Shown here: piece after piece, positions 55,171-63,922 of the stretch
Position numbering within the stretch: the stretch's first letter is position 1
How the letters are laid out: every line of letters begins with the position of its first letter
NCBI RefSeq assembly: GCF_014698965.1
Contig: NZ_JACXAE010000071.1
Coordinates: 42,831 to 106,830 of the forward strand
DNA length: 64,000 nucleotides
DNA from: Iningainema tapete BLCC-T55
Lineage (GTDB): Bacteria > Cyanobacteriota > Cyanobacteriia > Cyanobacteriales > Nostocaceae
Direction: 5' to 3'
The notes under the pieces: model-generated
The model's input: the letters and a program-made list of their open reading frames with translations, nothing else
Told to the model about the DNA's origin: nothing
The model's database searches: none
Program-made: the position numbers and the translations under genes

Positions 55171-56847
55171 ATGATGAAAACTCTATTGTGTAATCAGGAA
55201 GCAGCTAGACTTAAAGCTTTGCATCAGTATCATATTCTTGACACTTCTCCTGAACAAGTTTTTGACGACCTAGTTTTTTTAGCGGCACAAACTTGTGCGG
55301 CACCGATCGCGATTATAAACTTTGTTGACGCTCAACGTCAGTGGTTTAAAGCCAAGGTTGGAATAGATGTACAGGAGATGCCCATTGTTGGGTTTTGTCC
55401 CATTTGTGTTCATAAGGGTCAAGTTTTAATTATTCCTGACACTTTGGCTGATGAGGAGTTTGCTCATTCTCCTGTTGTAACTGGTGAACCATTTGTCAGA
55501 TTTTATGCTGGTATACCTTTGATTGTAGGGTCGGAACAGGCAATTGGGACATTGTGTGTTGTTGATCGCGTACCACGAGAAATTAACGATCAACAGGTGG
55601 AAGCACTACTAGCAATCAGCCGTTTAATAGTTAAACAAATCGAGTTAAGACAAGATATATCAGTTATCGCTCAAGACATTACACAAAAACAACAGTTAGA
55701 AAATCAATTTCTCCGTGCGCAAAGAATGGAGAGTATCGGAACGCTGGCAAGTGGCATTGCTCACGATTTAAATAACGTACTTTCACCAATTTTAATGTCA
55801 GTACAGTTACTCCAATCCACCTATCGTGATCAGCGTAGTAGTCAAATATTAAAGATACTAGAAAACAATGCTAAACGCGGAGCTAATTTAGTGAAGCAGG
55901 TGTTGTCATTTGCGCGGGGCATGGAAGGCGATCGCACAGTAATACAGATCAAACACCTGATTTTGGAAATGAAACAAATTATCGAACAAACATTTCCCAA
56001 ATCAATTGTAATTAGCACAGAGATTCAGTCAAACTTATGGCATGTGTCTGGCGACAGTACTCAACTGCATCAGGTGTTGATGAATTTATGTCTCAATGCT
56101 CGTGATGCCATGCCCAAAAGCGGACATTTGCAAATTGCTGCTCATAATATTGATATTGATGAACATTATGCCAAAATGCATATTGAAGCTAAAGTGGGTT
56201 CATATATAGTTTTGTCTATTTCTGATACGGGATTGGGGATTAAAAATGAACTCATAGATAGAATTTTTGAGCCATTTTTTACCACAAAAGAGTTTGGTAA
56301 AGGTACAGGATTGGGTTTGTCAACAGTCATGGGTATTGTTAAAGGACATGGTGGTTTTATTACCGTTTCAAGTATTCTAAACCAAGGTACAACATTTAAG
56401 GTTTTCCTTCCCGCTGTCTTGACAGCCACGACACAACAAGTAGAAGAGTTAGAAAACAAGAGCGGATATGGAGAGTGGATTTTAGTTGTAGATGACGAAC
56501 CTGCTGTTAGGGATATTACTCAAGCTTCTTTAGAGGATAATAATTATAAAGCAATTACTGCCAGTGATGGAATAGAAGCGTTAGCCATATATGCTCAGAA
56601 TAAAGATAAAATTAGTGCGGCAATTATCGACATGATGATGCCCACTATGGATGGTGCAACGACAATTAGCACTTTGCAGAAGATGAATCCACGACTAAGT
56701 ATAATTGCTGTGAGTGGATTGACAACAAGTGAACAATTACCTATAAATCAAAAATCTGGGGTAACAGCATTTTTGCCTAAGCCCTATACGGCTCAAGAAT
56801 TATTGAAAACATTGCATACAGTTATTAACAGTACCGTTCACAAATAA
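55171..56847 (+). CDS. GAF hybrid histidine kinase with C-terminal receiver
   Basis: A 558-residue cytoplasmic protein. A GAF domain (about 20-160, with FCPICVHKGQVLIIPDTLAD and IGTLCVVD) is followed by HisKA with the phosphorylated His in ASGIAHDLNNVL (H198), an ATPase domain (LMNLCLNARDAMP, FGKGTGLGLSTVMG) and a receiver (ILVVDDEP, phospho-Asp D487 in IIDMMMP, KPYT). The GAF Cys cluster (CPIC) could bind metal or sense redox. The kinase-receiver part closely matches the hybrid kinase at 59550-61436, so they are paralogues. The signal is unknown. Confidence 0.88.
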   Translation: MMKTLLCNQEAARLKALHQYHILDTSPEQVFDDLVFLAAQTCAAPIAIINFVDAQRQWFKAKVGIDVQEMPIVGFCPICVHKGQVLIIPDTLADEEFAHSPVVTGEPFVRFYAGIPLIVGSEQAIGTLCVVDRVPREINDQQVEALLAISRLIVKQIELRQDISVIAQDITQKQQLENQFLRAQRMESIGTLASGIAHDLNNVLSPILMSVQLLQSTYRDQRSSQILKILENNAKRGANLVKQVLSFARGMEGDRTVIQIKHLILEMKQIIEQTFPKSIVISTEIQSNLWHVSGDSTQLHQVLMNLCLNARDAMPKSGHLQIAAHNIDIDEHYAKMHIEAKVGSYIVLSISDTGLGIKNELIDRIFEPFFTTKEFGKGTGLGLSTVMGIVKGHGGFITVSSILNQGTTFKVFLPAVLTATTQQVEELENKSGYGEWILVVDDEPAVRDITQASLEDNNYKAITASDGIEALAIYAQNKDKISAAIIDMMMPTMDGATTISTLQKMNPRLSIIAVSGLTTSEQLPINQKSGVTAFLPKPYTAQELLKTLHTVINSTVHK

Positions 56848-56941
56848 GTTAACTAAGAGTTAAGAATGCTAGATTATGAATTATGAATTAAAACAATGTT
56901 TAAAACTTTGTAACTTATAATTCAAAATAATTCATAATTTT

Positions 56942-58963
56942 ATGGCTGATCTGATTTTGGTTGTAGACGATGACGATTTGACGCGGATGCAACTGCGCAC
57001 ACTGCTAGAACAAGCAGGTTACCAAGTGGCATCCGCTTCAAATGGCGAACAAGCGTTAGCCGTTTATACTCGGCTTAAACCAGATCTAGTGCTATTGGAC
57101 GTAATCATGCCAATTATGGATGGGATCAGCTGTTGCGCTCAGCTGCGATCGCTTCCTGATCGTACTAACATACCTATATTAATGATTACGGGTATTTACG
57201 ACCATGTATATGTAGAGCAGGCTTTTGCTGTTGGTGCAACAGATTACATTAGCAAACCAATTCAATGGCAAGTATTAATTAAAAGAGTACACCGTCTCCT
57301 CGAAGCCCACCATGCAATGGCGGAATTAAAACAGCAAACTGAACAGGCACAGAAACAAGAGACACAACTGCGCATGGCATTAGCAGCAGCCCGTATGGAT
57401 ACCTGGGATTGGGATATCCTCAATAATCAAGTGACTTGGTCGTCTAATCTCAAAGATCAGCTGTTTTTAGAAGATTATAGTTTGGAATCTTTCATGAGAT
57501 GTGTTTATCCCAAAGATCGGGAGTTTGTGAAGCGGAGTGTCATGAAAACAATCCAAACAGGGGCAGAATATGATATTGAATTTCGGGTAGTTTGGCGTGA
57601 CGGCACAGTTGGGTGGCAAGCTTGCAAAGGGTTCATCTTTCGCGACAAAAATGGCACTCCCGTAAGGATGACTGGTGTCAATATGGACATTACTAAACGT
57701 AAGCAAGCAGAAGAAGAGCTAGAAGTTCATGCCATGCGCTCAAAATTGTTTGCCGATATTACTCTGAAAATTCGCACTTCTTTACAAATTGATGAAGTTC
57801 TACAAACCAGTGTAGCGGAAGTGCAAAAGTTACTACAAGCAGACCGTGTATTAATTTTTCGGCTCTTTTCTGACGGCTCAGGGCAGGTAGTCAAAGAAGC
57901 AGTAGTTCCTGACATTCCCGCTATTATCGGGAAAAACATTTGCGATCCTTGTTTTCAAGAAACTTACATCGAAAAATATCGCCTCGGACGAATTAGCGGT
58001 GTTTCTAATATCTATCAAGCAGGCATAGAACCTTGCTATCTAAAATTTTTGCAACAATTTTCTGTTCAAGCTTACTTAGTTGTACCTATTTTGCTCAAAA
58101 ATAAACTTTGGGGGCTGCTAATAGCTTATCAATGCACTAGTCCACGTGAATGGAAAAGTTGGGAAACTGAGCTTTTGCGACAACTAGCAGATCAAATGGG
58201 CATTGCTGTCGCTCAAGCTCAACTTCTGGAACAAGAAACTCGTCAGCGCGAAGAATTAACCCGTTCCAACGAGGAACTACAACAATTTGCTTTTATCGCC
58301 TCTCACGATTTACAAGAGCCACTACGTAAAATTAAGACTTTCGGCGATCGCTTGAAAGTCTCCTGTGGTGACGCATTAAATGAACAGGCACGTGATTACC
58401 TCGAAAGAATGCAGAATGCAGCCAAGAGAATGCAAGCTTTAATTGAAGATTTGTTAACTCTTTCGCGGGTTACTACTAGAGCGCAGCCTTTTACTTGGGT
58501 AAGTTTAAAACAAGTAACACAAGAGGTTTTGTGTGATTTAGAAGTGCTAATTCAACAAACTAAAGGATGTGTAAAGGTAAACGAGTTACCCATTATTCAA
58601 GCCGATCCTTTACAGATGCGTCAGTTGATGCAAAACCTCGTTGGTAACGCCTTAAAATTCCACCGTAAACAAGAACCGCCTATGGTCAAAATTTCTAGTA
58701 AATCTATGAAAGGGGATGATGGTGCTGAATTATGCCAAATCATTGTGGAGGATAATGGAATTGGGTTTGATGAAAAATATCTTGATCGTATTTTCAACGT
58801 TTTTCAACGTTTACACAGTCGTACTGAATACGATGGCACTGGCATAGGCTTGGCTATCTGTCGGAAAATCGTTGAACGTCATCACGGTAATATCACAGCT
58901 AGCAGTACACCAGAAAAAGGCGCACGTTTTATGATTACACTACCAATTAATGCTGATCCCTGA
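56942..58963 (+). CDS. REC-PAS-GAF histidine kinase
   Basis: A 673-residue protein. An N-terminal receiver (LILVVDDDDLTRMQLRTL, LLDVIMPIMDG), a PAS domain (about 140-255), a GAF domain (about 265-430) and a C-terminal kinase with HisKA FIASHDLQEPLRKI (H455) and ATPase motifs (VEDNGIGF, GTGIGLAICRKIV). The GAF resembles those of cyanobacteriochromes: NIYQAGIEPCYLKFLQQF holds a Cys (365) at the usual bilin site, but the following His is Tyr. The kinase type is the Cph1-like group, and an Rcp1-like regulator follows it. The input is unknown. Confidence 0.86.
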   Translation: MADLILVVDDDDLTRMQLRTLLEQAGYQVASASNGEQALAVYTRLKPDLVLLDVIMPIMDGISCCAQLRSLPDRTNIPILMITGIYDHVYVEQAFAVGATDYISKPIQWQVLIKRVHRLLEAHHAMAELKQQTEQAQKQETQLRMALAAARMDTWDWDILNNQVTWSSNLKDQLFLEDYSLESFMRCVYPKDREFVKRSVMKTIQTGAEYDIEFRVVWRDGTVGWQACKGFIFRDKNGTPVRMTGVNMDITKRKQAEEELEVHAMRSKLFADITLKIRTSLQIDEVLQTSVAEVQKLLQADRVLIFRLFSDGSGQVVKEAVVPDIPAIIGKNICDPCFQETYIEKYRLGRISGVSNIYQAGIEPCYLKFLQQFSVQAYLVVPILLKNKLWGLLIAYQCTSPREWKSWETELLRQLADQMGIAVAQAQLLEQETRQREELTRSNEELQQFAFIASHDLQEPLRKIKTFGDRLKVSCGDALNEQARDYLERMQNAAKRMQALIEDLLTLSRVTTRAQPFTWVSLKQVTQEVLCDLEVLIQQTKGCVKVNELPIIQADPLQMRQLMQNLVGNALKFHRKQEPPMVKISSKSMKGDDGAELCQIIVEDNGIGFDEKYLDRIFNVFQRLHSRTEYDGTGIGLAICRKIVERHHGNITASSTPEKGARFMITLPINADP

Positions 58964-59089
58964 TTTTTTCTTGATAGACAAAGTCTATCATTACCATAAA
59001 AAGTTTTGCAATTTTAACACGTCCCTAGCTATTTATGGCATTTTAATAATAAGTTAATTATATCATCCGTACAAAGGAGACAATTTAGA

Positions 59090-59533
59090 GTGAAGGGTCG
59101 GCAAACCATCACAATTTTAATGGCTGACGATGATGAGGACGACTGTATGCTGGCTCGTGAAGCATTAACAGAAAGTCGATTAGCTAACAAGCTACACATT
59201 GTTAATGATGGTGAAGAGTTGATGGATTATCTCTATCAGCGTGGTCGATATGCAGAAAATCGTGATGCGCCTCGCCCTAGTTTAATTTTGTTAGATCTAA
59301 ATATGCCGAAAAAAGATGGTCGAGAAGCACTCAAAGAGATCAAAGCCGATCCAATACTGCGGCAAATTCCTGTGGTGATATTGACAACTTCTAAGGCAGA
59401 AGAAGATATTGATTATACTTACAATTTGGGTGCAAATTCGTTCATTATTAAGCCGGTAACCTTTGCAGGCTTAGTTGAGGTGATGAAGGCGATAGGAAAA
59501 TACTGGTTTGAAATTGTTGAACTGCCGCTATGA
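59090..59533 (+). CDS. Rcp1-type response regulator
   Basis: A 147-residue single-domain receiver of the phytochrome-partner type. MADDDEDDCMLAREAL holds the acidic pocket, LILLDLNMPKKDG has the phosphorylated Asp, and ILTTSKAEEDIDYTYNLGAN and KPV complete the fold. AAAGGAGA precedes the GTG start. It probably receives phosphate from the kinase just upstream, as Rcp1 does from Cph1, and may hand it on to the next hybrid kinase, whose gene starts 16 bases after it. Confidence 0.88.
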   Translation: MKGRQTITILMADDDEDDCMLAREALTESRLANKLHIVNDGEELMDYLYQRGRYAENRDAPRPSLILLDLNMPKKDGREALKEIKADPILRQIPVVILTTSKAEEDIDYTYNLGANSFIIKPVTFAGLVEVMKAIGKYWFEIVELPL

Positions 59534-59549
59534 GCAGTGGGAGGCAGAA

Positions 59550-61436
59550 ATGAACAAAAACTCAATCAGAGTCCTTCTTGTTGATGATGATGAAGATGAT
59601 TATGTTCTTACTCGTGATTGGTTCAGTAGCTTAGCTGGCTGTAAATTAGAATGGGTCGATAACTATCAAGCAGCGACAGAAAAAATTGCGCAAAATCAAT
59701 TTGATGTCTATCTGGTTGATTATCGTCTAGGTGGGCGCAATGGATTGGAACTGTTGCGAGAAGCAATCTCTATGGGTTGTTCTTCCCCAATTATTTTACT
59801 CACCGGTCAAGGAGATCGGGAAGTAGACATTGAGGCAATGAAAGCGGGCGCTTCTGATTATTTAGAAAAAAGTCAGTTAACTGCGCCTTTACTTGAACGT
59901 TCAATTCGTTATGCGATCGAACGCAAGCGTTCAGAAAAAAAGATTCGCGAACAAGCAGCTTTACTAGATGTTGCTACTAATGCAATTTTTGTCTGTGATT
60001 TAGAAAATATAATTTTATTTTGGAATAAAGCAGCTGAACGTTTATATGGATGGAAAATTACTGAAGCATTAGGTAAGAAAACTTCTCAACTTTGGCAGGA
60101 AAAAAATTTAGAGCAATTGCAACAAGCTCTCAAGATTCTCTTGCAAAATGGTGCTTGGGAAGGTGAATTGCACCAAAAAATTACATCAGGTAAAGAAATA
60201 GTTGTGGAAAGCCGTTGGACGTTAGTACATGAATTTGAAAAGAAAGGACAGTCAATTTTAGTAGTAAATACTGATATTACACAAAAAAAAGAACTGGAAG
60301 CACAATTTTTACGCGCTCAACGTTTGGAGAGTATTGGTACTTTGGCAAGTGGCATTGCTCACGACTTGAACAATGTGCTTGCACCGATTTTGATGACGGG
60401 ACAACTTTTGGAGTCTCAACTTCAAGATGAGCGGAGTAAGCGATTACTACCAATCTTGATTACTAACGCTAAACGTGGAGCAAATTTAGTTAAGCAAGTG
60501 CTTTCTTTTACTCGTGGGATGGAGGGCGATCGCTCTTTGCTACAATTAAAGCATTTGATTAGAGAGATACAGCAAATTATTAAACAAACTTTTCCCAAAT
60601 CTATTGAATTGTCCACTAATGTAGCGCCAAATCTAAATCTTGTTTCTGGTGATGCTACCCAACTGCATCAAGTACTAATGAATTTATGCGTCAATGCTCG
60701 TGATGCTATGCCTAATGGCGGTAGTTTGCAAATTTCTGCCGAAAATTTCTTCGTTGATGAACATTATGCCAGAATGAATTTTGATGCTCATGTTGGTCAT
60801 TATGTTGTCATTACTGTTGCTGATACTGGAGTGGGAATTCCTGCGTCCATATTAGATCGGATATTTGAACCTTTTTATACTACCAAAGAAGTTGGAAAAG
60901 GTACTGGACTTGGTCTTTCTACTGTTTTAGGAATTACTAAAGGACACGGTGGTTTTGTTCATGTATATAGTGAGGTAGGACAAGGTAGCGAATTTAAAGT
61001 GTATTTACCTGCTCAAGAAGCAGCAGAAATTCCTGAAGAACAAGAACGAGAATTGCCTAATGGTAACGGAGAATTGATTTTAGTTGTGGATGATGAAGAT
61101 GCTATTCGCGATGTAACTAAAACATCTCTAGAAATTCATAATTATAAAGCGATAACTGCAAGTGATGGCATTGAAGCGATCGCTCTTTATGCAGAATATC
61201 GCGAACAAATATCGATTGTCTTAACAGATATGGTTATGCCCTCTATGGATGGCATGACTACCATCCGCACATTACAAAAAATTAATCCTGCTGTCAAAAT
61301 TATTGCCGTCAGTGGACTAGCTTCTAGCGAAAAGATTAGTGCCATTACTGATATAGGTGTCAAAGCCTTTTTATCCAAACCCTTTACCGCCAAGCAATTA
61401 TTACAAACTATTAGTGCTGTTAAAAGTTCAAAATAA
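59550..61436 (+). CDS. REC-PAS hybrid histidine kinase with C-terminal receiver
   Basis: A 628-residue protein. An N-terminal receiver (VLLVDDDEDDYVLTRDWF, VYLVDYRLGG), a PAS domain (LLDVATNAIFVCDLENIILF), HisKA with ASGIAHDLNNVL (H271), an ATPase domain (GKGTGLGLSTVLG) and a C-terminal receiver (ILVVDDEDAIRDVTK, LTDMVMPSMDG). From HisKA onward it is a paralogue of the kinase at 55171. GGGAGG precedes the ATG at 59550; a TTG at 59508 would overlap the upstream gene and lacks a site. It forms a phosphorelay unit with the two genes before it. Confidence 0.87.
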   Translation: MNKNSIRVLLVDDDEDDYVLTRDWFSSLAGCKLEWVDNYQAATEKIAQNQFDVYLVDYRLGGRNGLELLREAISMGCSSPIILLTGQGDREVDIEAMKAGASDYLEKSQLTAPLLERSIRYAIERKRSEKKIREQAALLDVATNAIFVCDLENIILFWNKAAERLYGWKITEALGKKTSQLWQEKNLEQLQQALKILLQNGAWEGELHQKITSGKEIVVESRWTLVHEFEKKGQSILVVNTDITQKKELEAQFLRAQRLESIGTLASGIAHDLNNVLAPILMTGQLLESQLQDERSKRLLPILITNAKRGANLVKQVLSFTRGMEGDRSLLQLKHLIREIQQIIKQTFPKSIELSTNVAPNLNLVSGDATQLHQVLMNLCVNARDAMPNGGSLQISAENFFVDEHYARMNFDAHVGHYVVITVADTGVGIPASILDRIFEPFYTTKEVGKGTGLGLSTVLGITKGHGGFVHVYSEVGQGSEFKVYLPAQEAAEIPEEQERELPNGNGELILVVDDEDAIRDVTKTSLEIHNYKAITASDGIEAIALYAEYREQISIVLTDMVMPSMDGMTTIRTLQKINPAVKIIAVSGLASSEKISAITDIGVKAFLSKPFTAKQLLQTISAVKSSK

Positions 61437-61494
61437 CAATTACAGCCCGTTCTCTGCACGCCAAGTGTAGAGAACGCAGAGAAAGAGTAGCAGA

Positions 61495-61640
61495 TTAGCT
61501 TTGAACTTTTGTTTGCAAGTATGCAACTAACTGCTTTCCTGCTGTATCAATGTGTCGTTTGAGTAGTTTAATAGCAGCTTTGCTATCCCTTTGACGACAA
61601 GCATCTAAGATTTGATAATGTTCTTTTTGCGATAGCATCT
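61495..61640 (-). pseudogene. GntR/FCD regulator, C-terminal remnant
   Basis: Reading leftward to a TAA at 61495-61497 gives about 48 codons including [14 protein letters not shown] and [17 protein letters not shown]. This is the last part of an FCD ligand-binding domain of a FadR/GntR-type regulator. There is no DNA-binding part and no start; the sequence runs into a leuA fragment on the other strand near 61635. It is a broken end left by deletion or rearrangement. Confidence 0.75.
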
Positions 61641-61952
61641 CGTGCAACTACTATCAATATTCCCGATACTGTCGGCTACTGTAGTCCAGTGGATGCTGTG
61701 TATAAAGTAATTAATCTTGTACAAATTCCCAATCAACTAATTGAGTTTTCCGTCCAATCTGTGACAGCAGGAATCGATGCGCTAGGAACAGTCACAATTC
61801 GCCTGAGACATCAGGAATCTATTTTCTCTGGACAGGCTTGCGACACTGATATTGTGGTAGCCGCAGCTTACGCATATATGAACGCGCTAAATCGTCTTTA
61901 TCGTTATTTGCAATCCTCCACACAGAGCTTGTCTCATAAGATAGGTAATTAG
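61633..61952 (+). pseudogene. leuA (2-isopropylmalate synthase) remnant with internal deletion
   Basis: The frame starts without a start codon at [12 protein letters not shown], a motif of the LeuA catalytic barrel, and passes directly after CSP into [39 protein letters not shown] and [19 protein letters not shown], which belong to the C-terminal regulatory domain. In intact LeuA these parts are separated by more than 150 residues. So the gene has lost its start and most of its middle, and is abutted by a GntR-type fragment. It cannot encode an active synthase. Confidence 0.85.
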
Positions 61953-61970
61953 ACACTGGATTTATCTTTG

Positions 61971-63134
61971 CTAAAAGTTAATTTTTAGCAAAGATAAATC
62001 ATCATCAAAAGTTGCTTTGGTGTTTAATGTCATAATATATGCTAGTACTTGCTGAAGATTGTGATGATTGACCTGACTAGATTTGAGTAAATTAATAAAA
62101 GCATTTAGACCCCAAATTTTATCATTAGGTTGATGAATTTCGTAAGCACCATCACTAAAGATGTATAAAGTGCTGTTTTCTGAGATTTCTATTGTCTGAT
62201 CCTCAAATTCAGCTTCAGGTAAAAAGCCAATGGGCAGATTTAGAGAGTTTAGTTGTCTAATCTGTAGGGTTGGTGGTGATGTCCCAGATAACAGTATCGC
62301 GGGTGGATGCCCAGCGTTAGCGTAAACGAGCTTACGTTCGTTGCGATGATAAACTCCATACCAAATTGTAAAGTACTTATCACTGTGGTTACTCATTTGG
62401 AAGGCTTGATTAAGTGTATTTAAGACTTTGCTCGGTTGACATAAGTTAGTTTTTGGTAGAGATTGTGATCGCAAGACATTGAGTACAGAGACAGACAGTA
62501 AAGCTGAGCCAACCCCATGTCCCGATACATCCAACAGGTAAATTCCCAGATGATCATCATCGATCCAATAATAGTCGAAGCAATCGCCCCCTAGCTGTAC
62601 TGATGGAATAAACAGTGCTTCTGTAGTTATCGATCCCAGCAGTGGTGAAGGTAAAAGCGATCGCACATAATCGGCTGCTTCTTTAATTGCTGCTTCCAAA
62701 ATTTGCTTTTGAGTTTGTAGAGCTTGCTTTTGGTTGTGTAAATCCTGATATAGCTGGTGTATTCTTAGCCCTGCTCGTACCCTTGCCTTCAATTCATTCA
62801 TCTCTATTGGTTTAGAAACGAACTCATCCGCTCCGGCATCAAGTCCCCTCACTCGATCTTCCTCTTCTCCTGGAGCTGCGCCCTTAGCAGTCAGCAGAAT
62901 AAAAAAAGTAGTTGCTAAATCTGGGTCTACCTTAATTCGACGACACACTTCTAATCCATCTAGCTGTGACATCATCCAGTCACAGATAATCAGGGCGGGG
63001 CGTATCTGTTGTGCTTGTGTGATTCCTTCATTACCATTGCTAGCTACAGTAACATCATAACCCTGGTTCTGTAGAGTTTTTTTCAGATCTGCCCGCACAA
63101 TCGGATCATCATCAATAATCAAGATTTTAAACAT
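61971..63134 (-). CDS. REC-PP2C phosphatase (RsbU-like)
   Basis: A 387-residue protein. The N-terminal receiver has ILIIDDDPIVRADLKKTL and IICDWMMSQLDG; a helical linker (KQALQTQKQILEAAIKEA) leads into a SpoIIE/RsbU-type phosphatase with QLGGDCFDYYW, LLDVSGHGVGSALL, FSDGAYE and FDDDLSLL, all metal-site acidics present. Such proteins dephosphorylate anti-sigma antagonists in response to a receiver signal. The divergently placed RsbW-like gene (63243) is its natural partner; the antagonist protein is not seen here. Confidence 0.87.
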   Translation of the reverse strand: MFKILIIDDDPIVRADLKKTLQNQGYDVTVASNGNEGITQAQQIRPALIICDWMMSQLDGLEVCRRIKVDPDLATTFFILLTAKGAAPGEEEDRVRGLDAGADEFVSKPIEMNELKARVRAGLRIHQLYQDLHNQKQALQTQKQILEAAIKEAADYVRSLLPSPLLGSITTEALFIPSVQLGGDCFDYYWIDDDHLGIYLLDVSGHGVGSALLSVSVLNVLRSQSLPKTNLCQPSKVLNTLNQAFQMSNHSDKYFTIWYGVYHRNERKLVYANAGHPPAILLSGTSPPTLQIRQLNSLNLPIGFLPEAEFEDQTIEISENSTLYIFSDGAYEIHQPNDKIWGLNAFINLLKSSQVNHHNLQQVLAYIMTLNTKATFDDDLSLLKINF

Positions 63135-63151
63135 AAATTACAAAGAAGAAT

Positions 63152-63170
63152 TCAGGAGTCAGGAGTCAGG
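63152..63170. repeat. TCAGGAG heptamers
   Basis: Two and a half tandem copies of TCAGGAG, the reverse complement frame of the TGACTCC repeat at 54232. It lies in the spacer between the divergent RsbU- and RsbW-like genes. Confidence 0.7.
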
Positions 63171-63242
63171 TGACAATAAATCATCGCATCAGTTAAATTA
63201 AATTCAAGACTATTTTTTGCACAAAAGGTTTAGTGGTTAAAA

Positions 63243-63677
63243 GTGAATAAAATTCATCTAAAAGTTAATACAGATATTACTGCTTCATCTCAGATATTGT
63301 CATGGTTTGAGCAAATCAACCAACCACCTTTGACTAATAAGAAAATTTGGTGGCATTGTCAAACTTTAATTATAGAAGGCTTTACTAACATTGTTGAACA
63401 TGCCCACAAAAATTTGCCCATTGAAACTCCGGTAGAAATTGAAGCAGTACGATTAAACGATCATATAGAAATTCGCATTTGGTCTTATGGTGAACCTTTT
63501 AACTTAGAGCAGAAATTGCAAGAAACAACAGAGTTAGAAGAAAACGATCTTGATCGTGGGCGTGGTTTGAAAATTATGTCAGTGCTGGCAGACAAGCTCA
63601 GTTATGAACGCACAACGGATAATCGTTACTGTTTATTTATGAGTAAGTATTTTGAAGAAGATGTTAAAAATGCTTGA
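63243..63677 (+). CDS. RsbW-like ATPase-fold protein (possible anti-sigma kinase)
   Basis: A 144-residue GHKL-fold protein of the HATPase_c_2 type. LIIEGFTNIVEHAHKN is the N box with Glu, Asn and His in place, and DRGRGLKIMSVLADKLSYE is the glycine-rich lid. The G1 motif, normally D-x-G-x-P-F, reads SYGEPFN, so the ATP-binding Asp is replaced by Ser (S81). It may therefore not bind ATP normally. The start is a GTG. It lies divergent from the RsbU-like phosphatase, suggesting a partner-switch module. Its 3' end overlaps the convergent HPt gene by about 50 bases. Confidence 0.78.
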   Translation: MNKIHLKVNTDITASSQILSWFEQINQPPLTNKKIWWHCQTLIIEGFTNIVEHAHKNLPIETPVEIEAVRLNDHIEIRIWSYGEPFNLEQKLQETTELEENDLDRGRGLKIMSVLADKLSYERTTDNRYCLFMSKYFEEDVKNA

Positions 63678-63922
63678 ATACGATTGATAAATTCCCCTAA
63701 TTCACAGATTAATTCAGTAGTACCTCTACGCTCTTGTTTGAGAGCCAGATGTTCTAGTTTTTCTGCGGCTATGTGCATAGTATTGACTCCGACGTTGGCA
63801 CTCGAACCTTTAAGGTGATGAGCTTCTTTCGCAAGAAGCTCAAAGTCAAGATTGGCGATCGCCAATGAAGTTATTTCTAAATGAGATTGAGTGTCTTCAA
63901 CAAACATTTGTAATAACTCCAA
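63626..63922 (-). CDS. HPt phosphotransfer domain protein
   Basis: A 98-residue protein. EAHHLKGSSANVGVNTM contains the phosphorylatable His in the H-x-K-G-x-S context. The chosen start is a TTG at 63922, preceded by GGGAG. The in-frame sequence just upstream (EQLITIYTGEP) still looks HPt-like, with a stop (TGA) before it, so a slightly longer product is possible. It could pass phosphate between the hybrid kinases in this block. It overlaps the RsbW-like gene at the 3' end. Confidence 0.78.
   Translation of the reverse strand: MELLQMFVEDTQSHLEITSLAIANLDFELLAKEAHHLKGSSANVGVNTMHIAAEKLEHLALKQERRGTTELICELGEFINRIQAFLTSSSKYLLINKQ

Noticed and set aside
61689..61952. Independent 87-residue gene
   Set aside because: The sequence is the regulatory domain of LeuA joined to a piece of its catalytic domain, so it is a remnant, not a gene.
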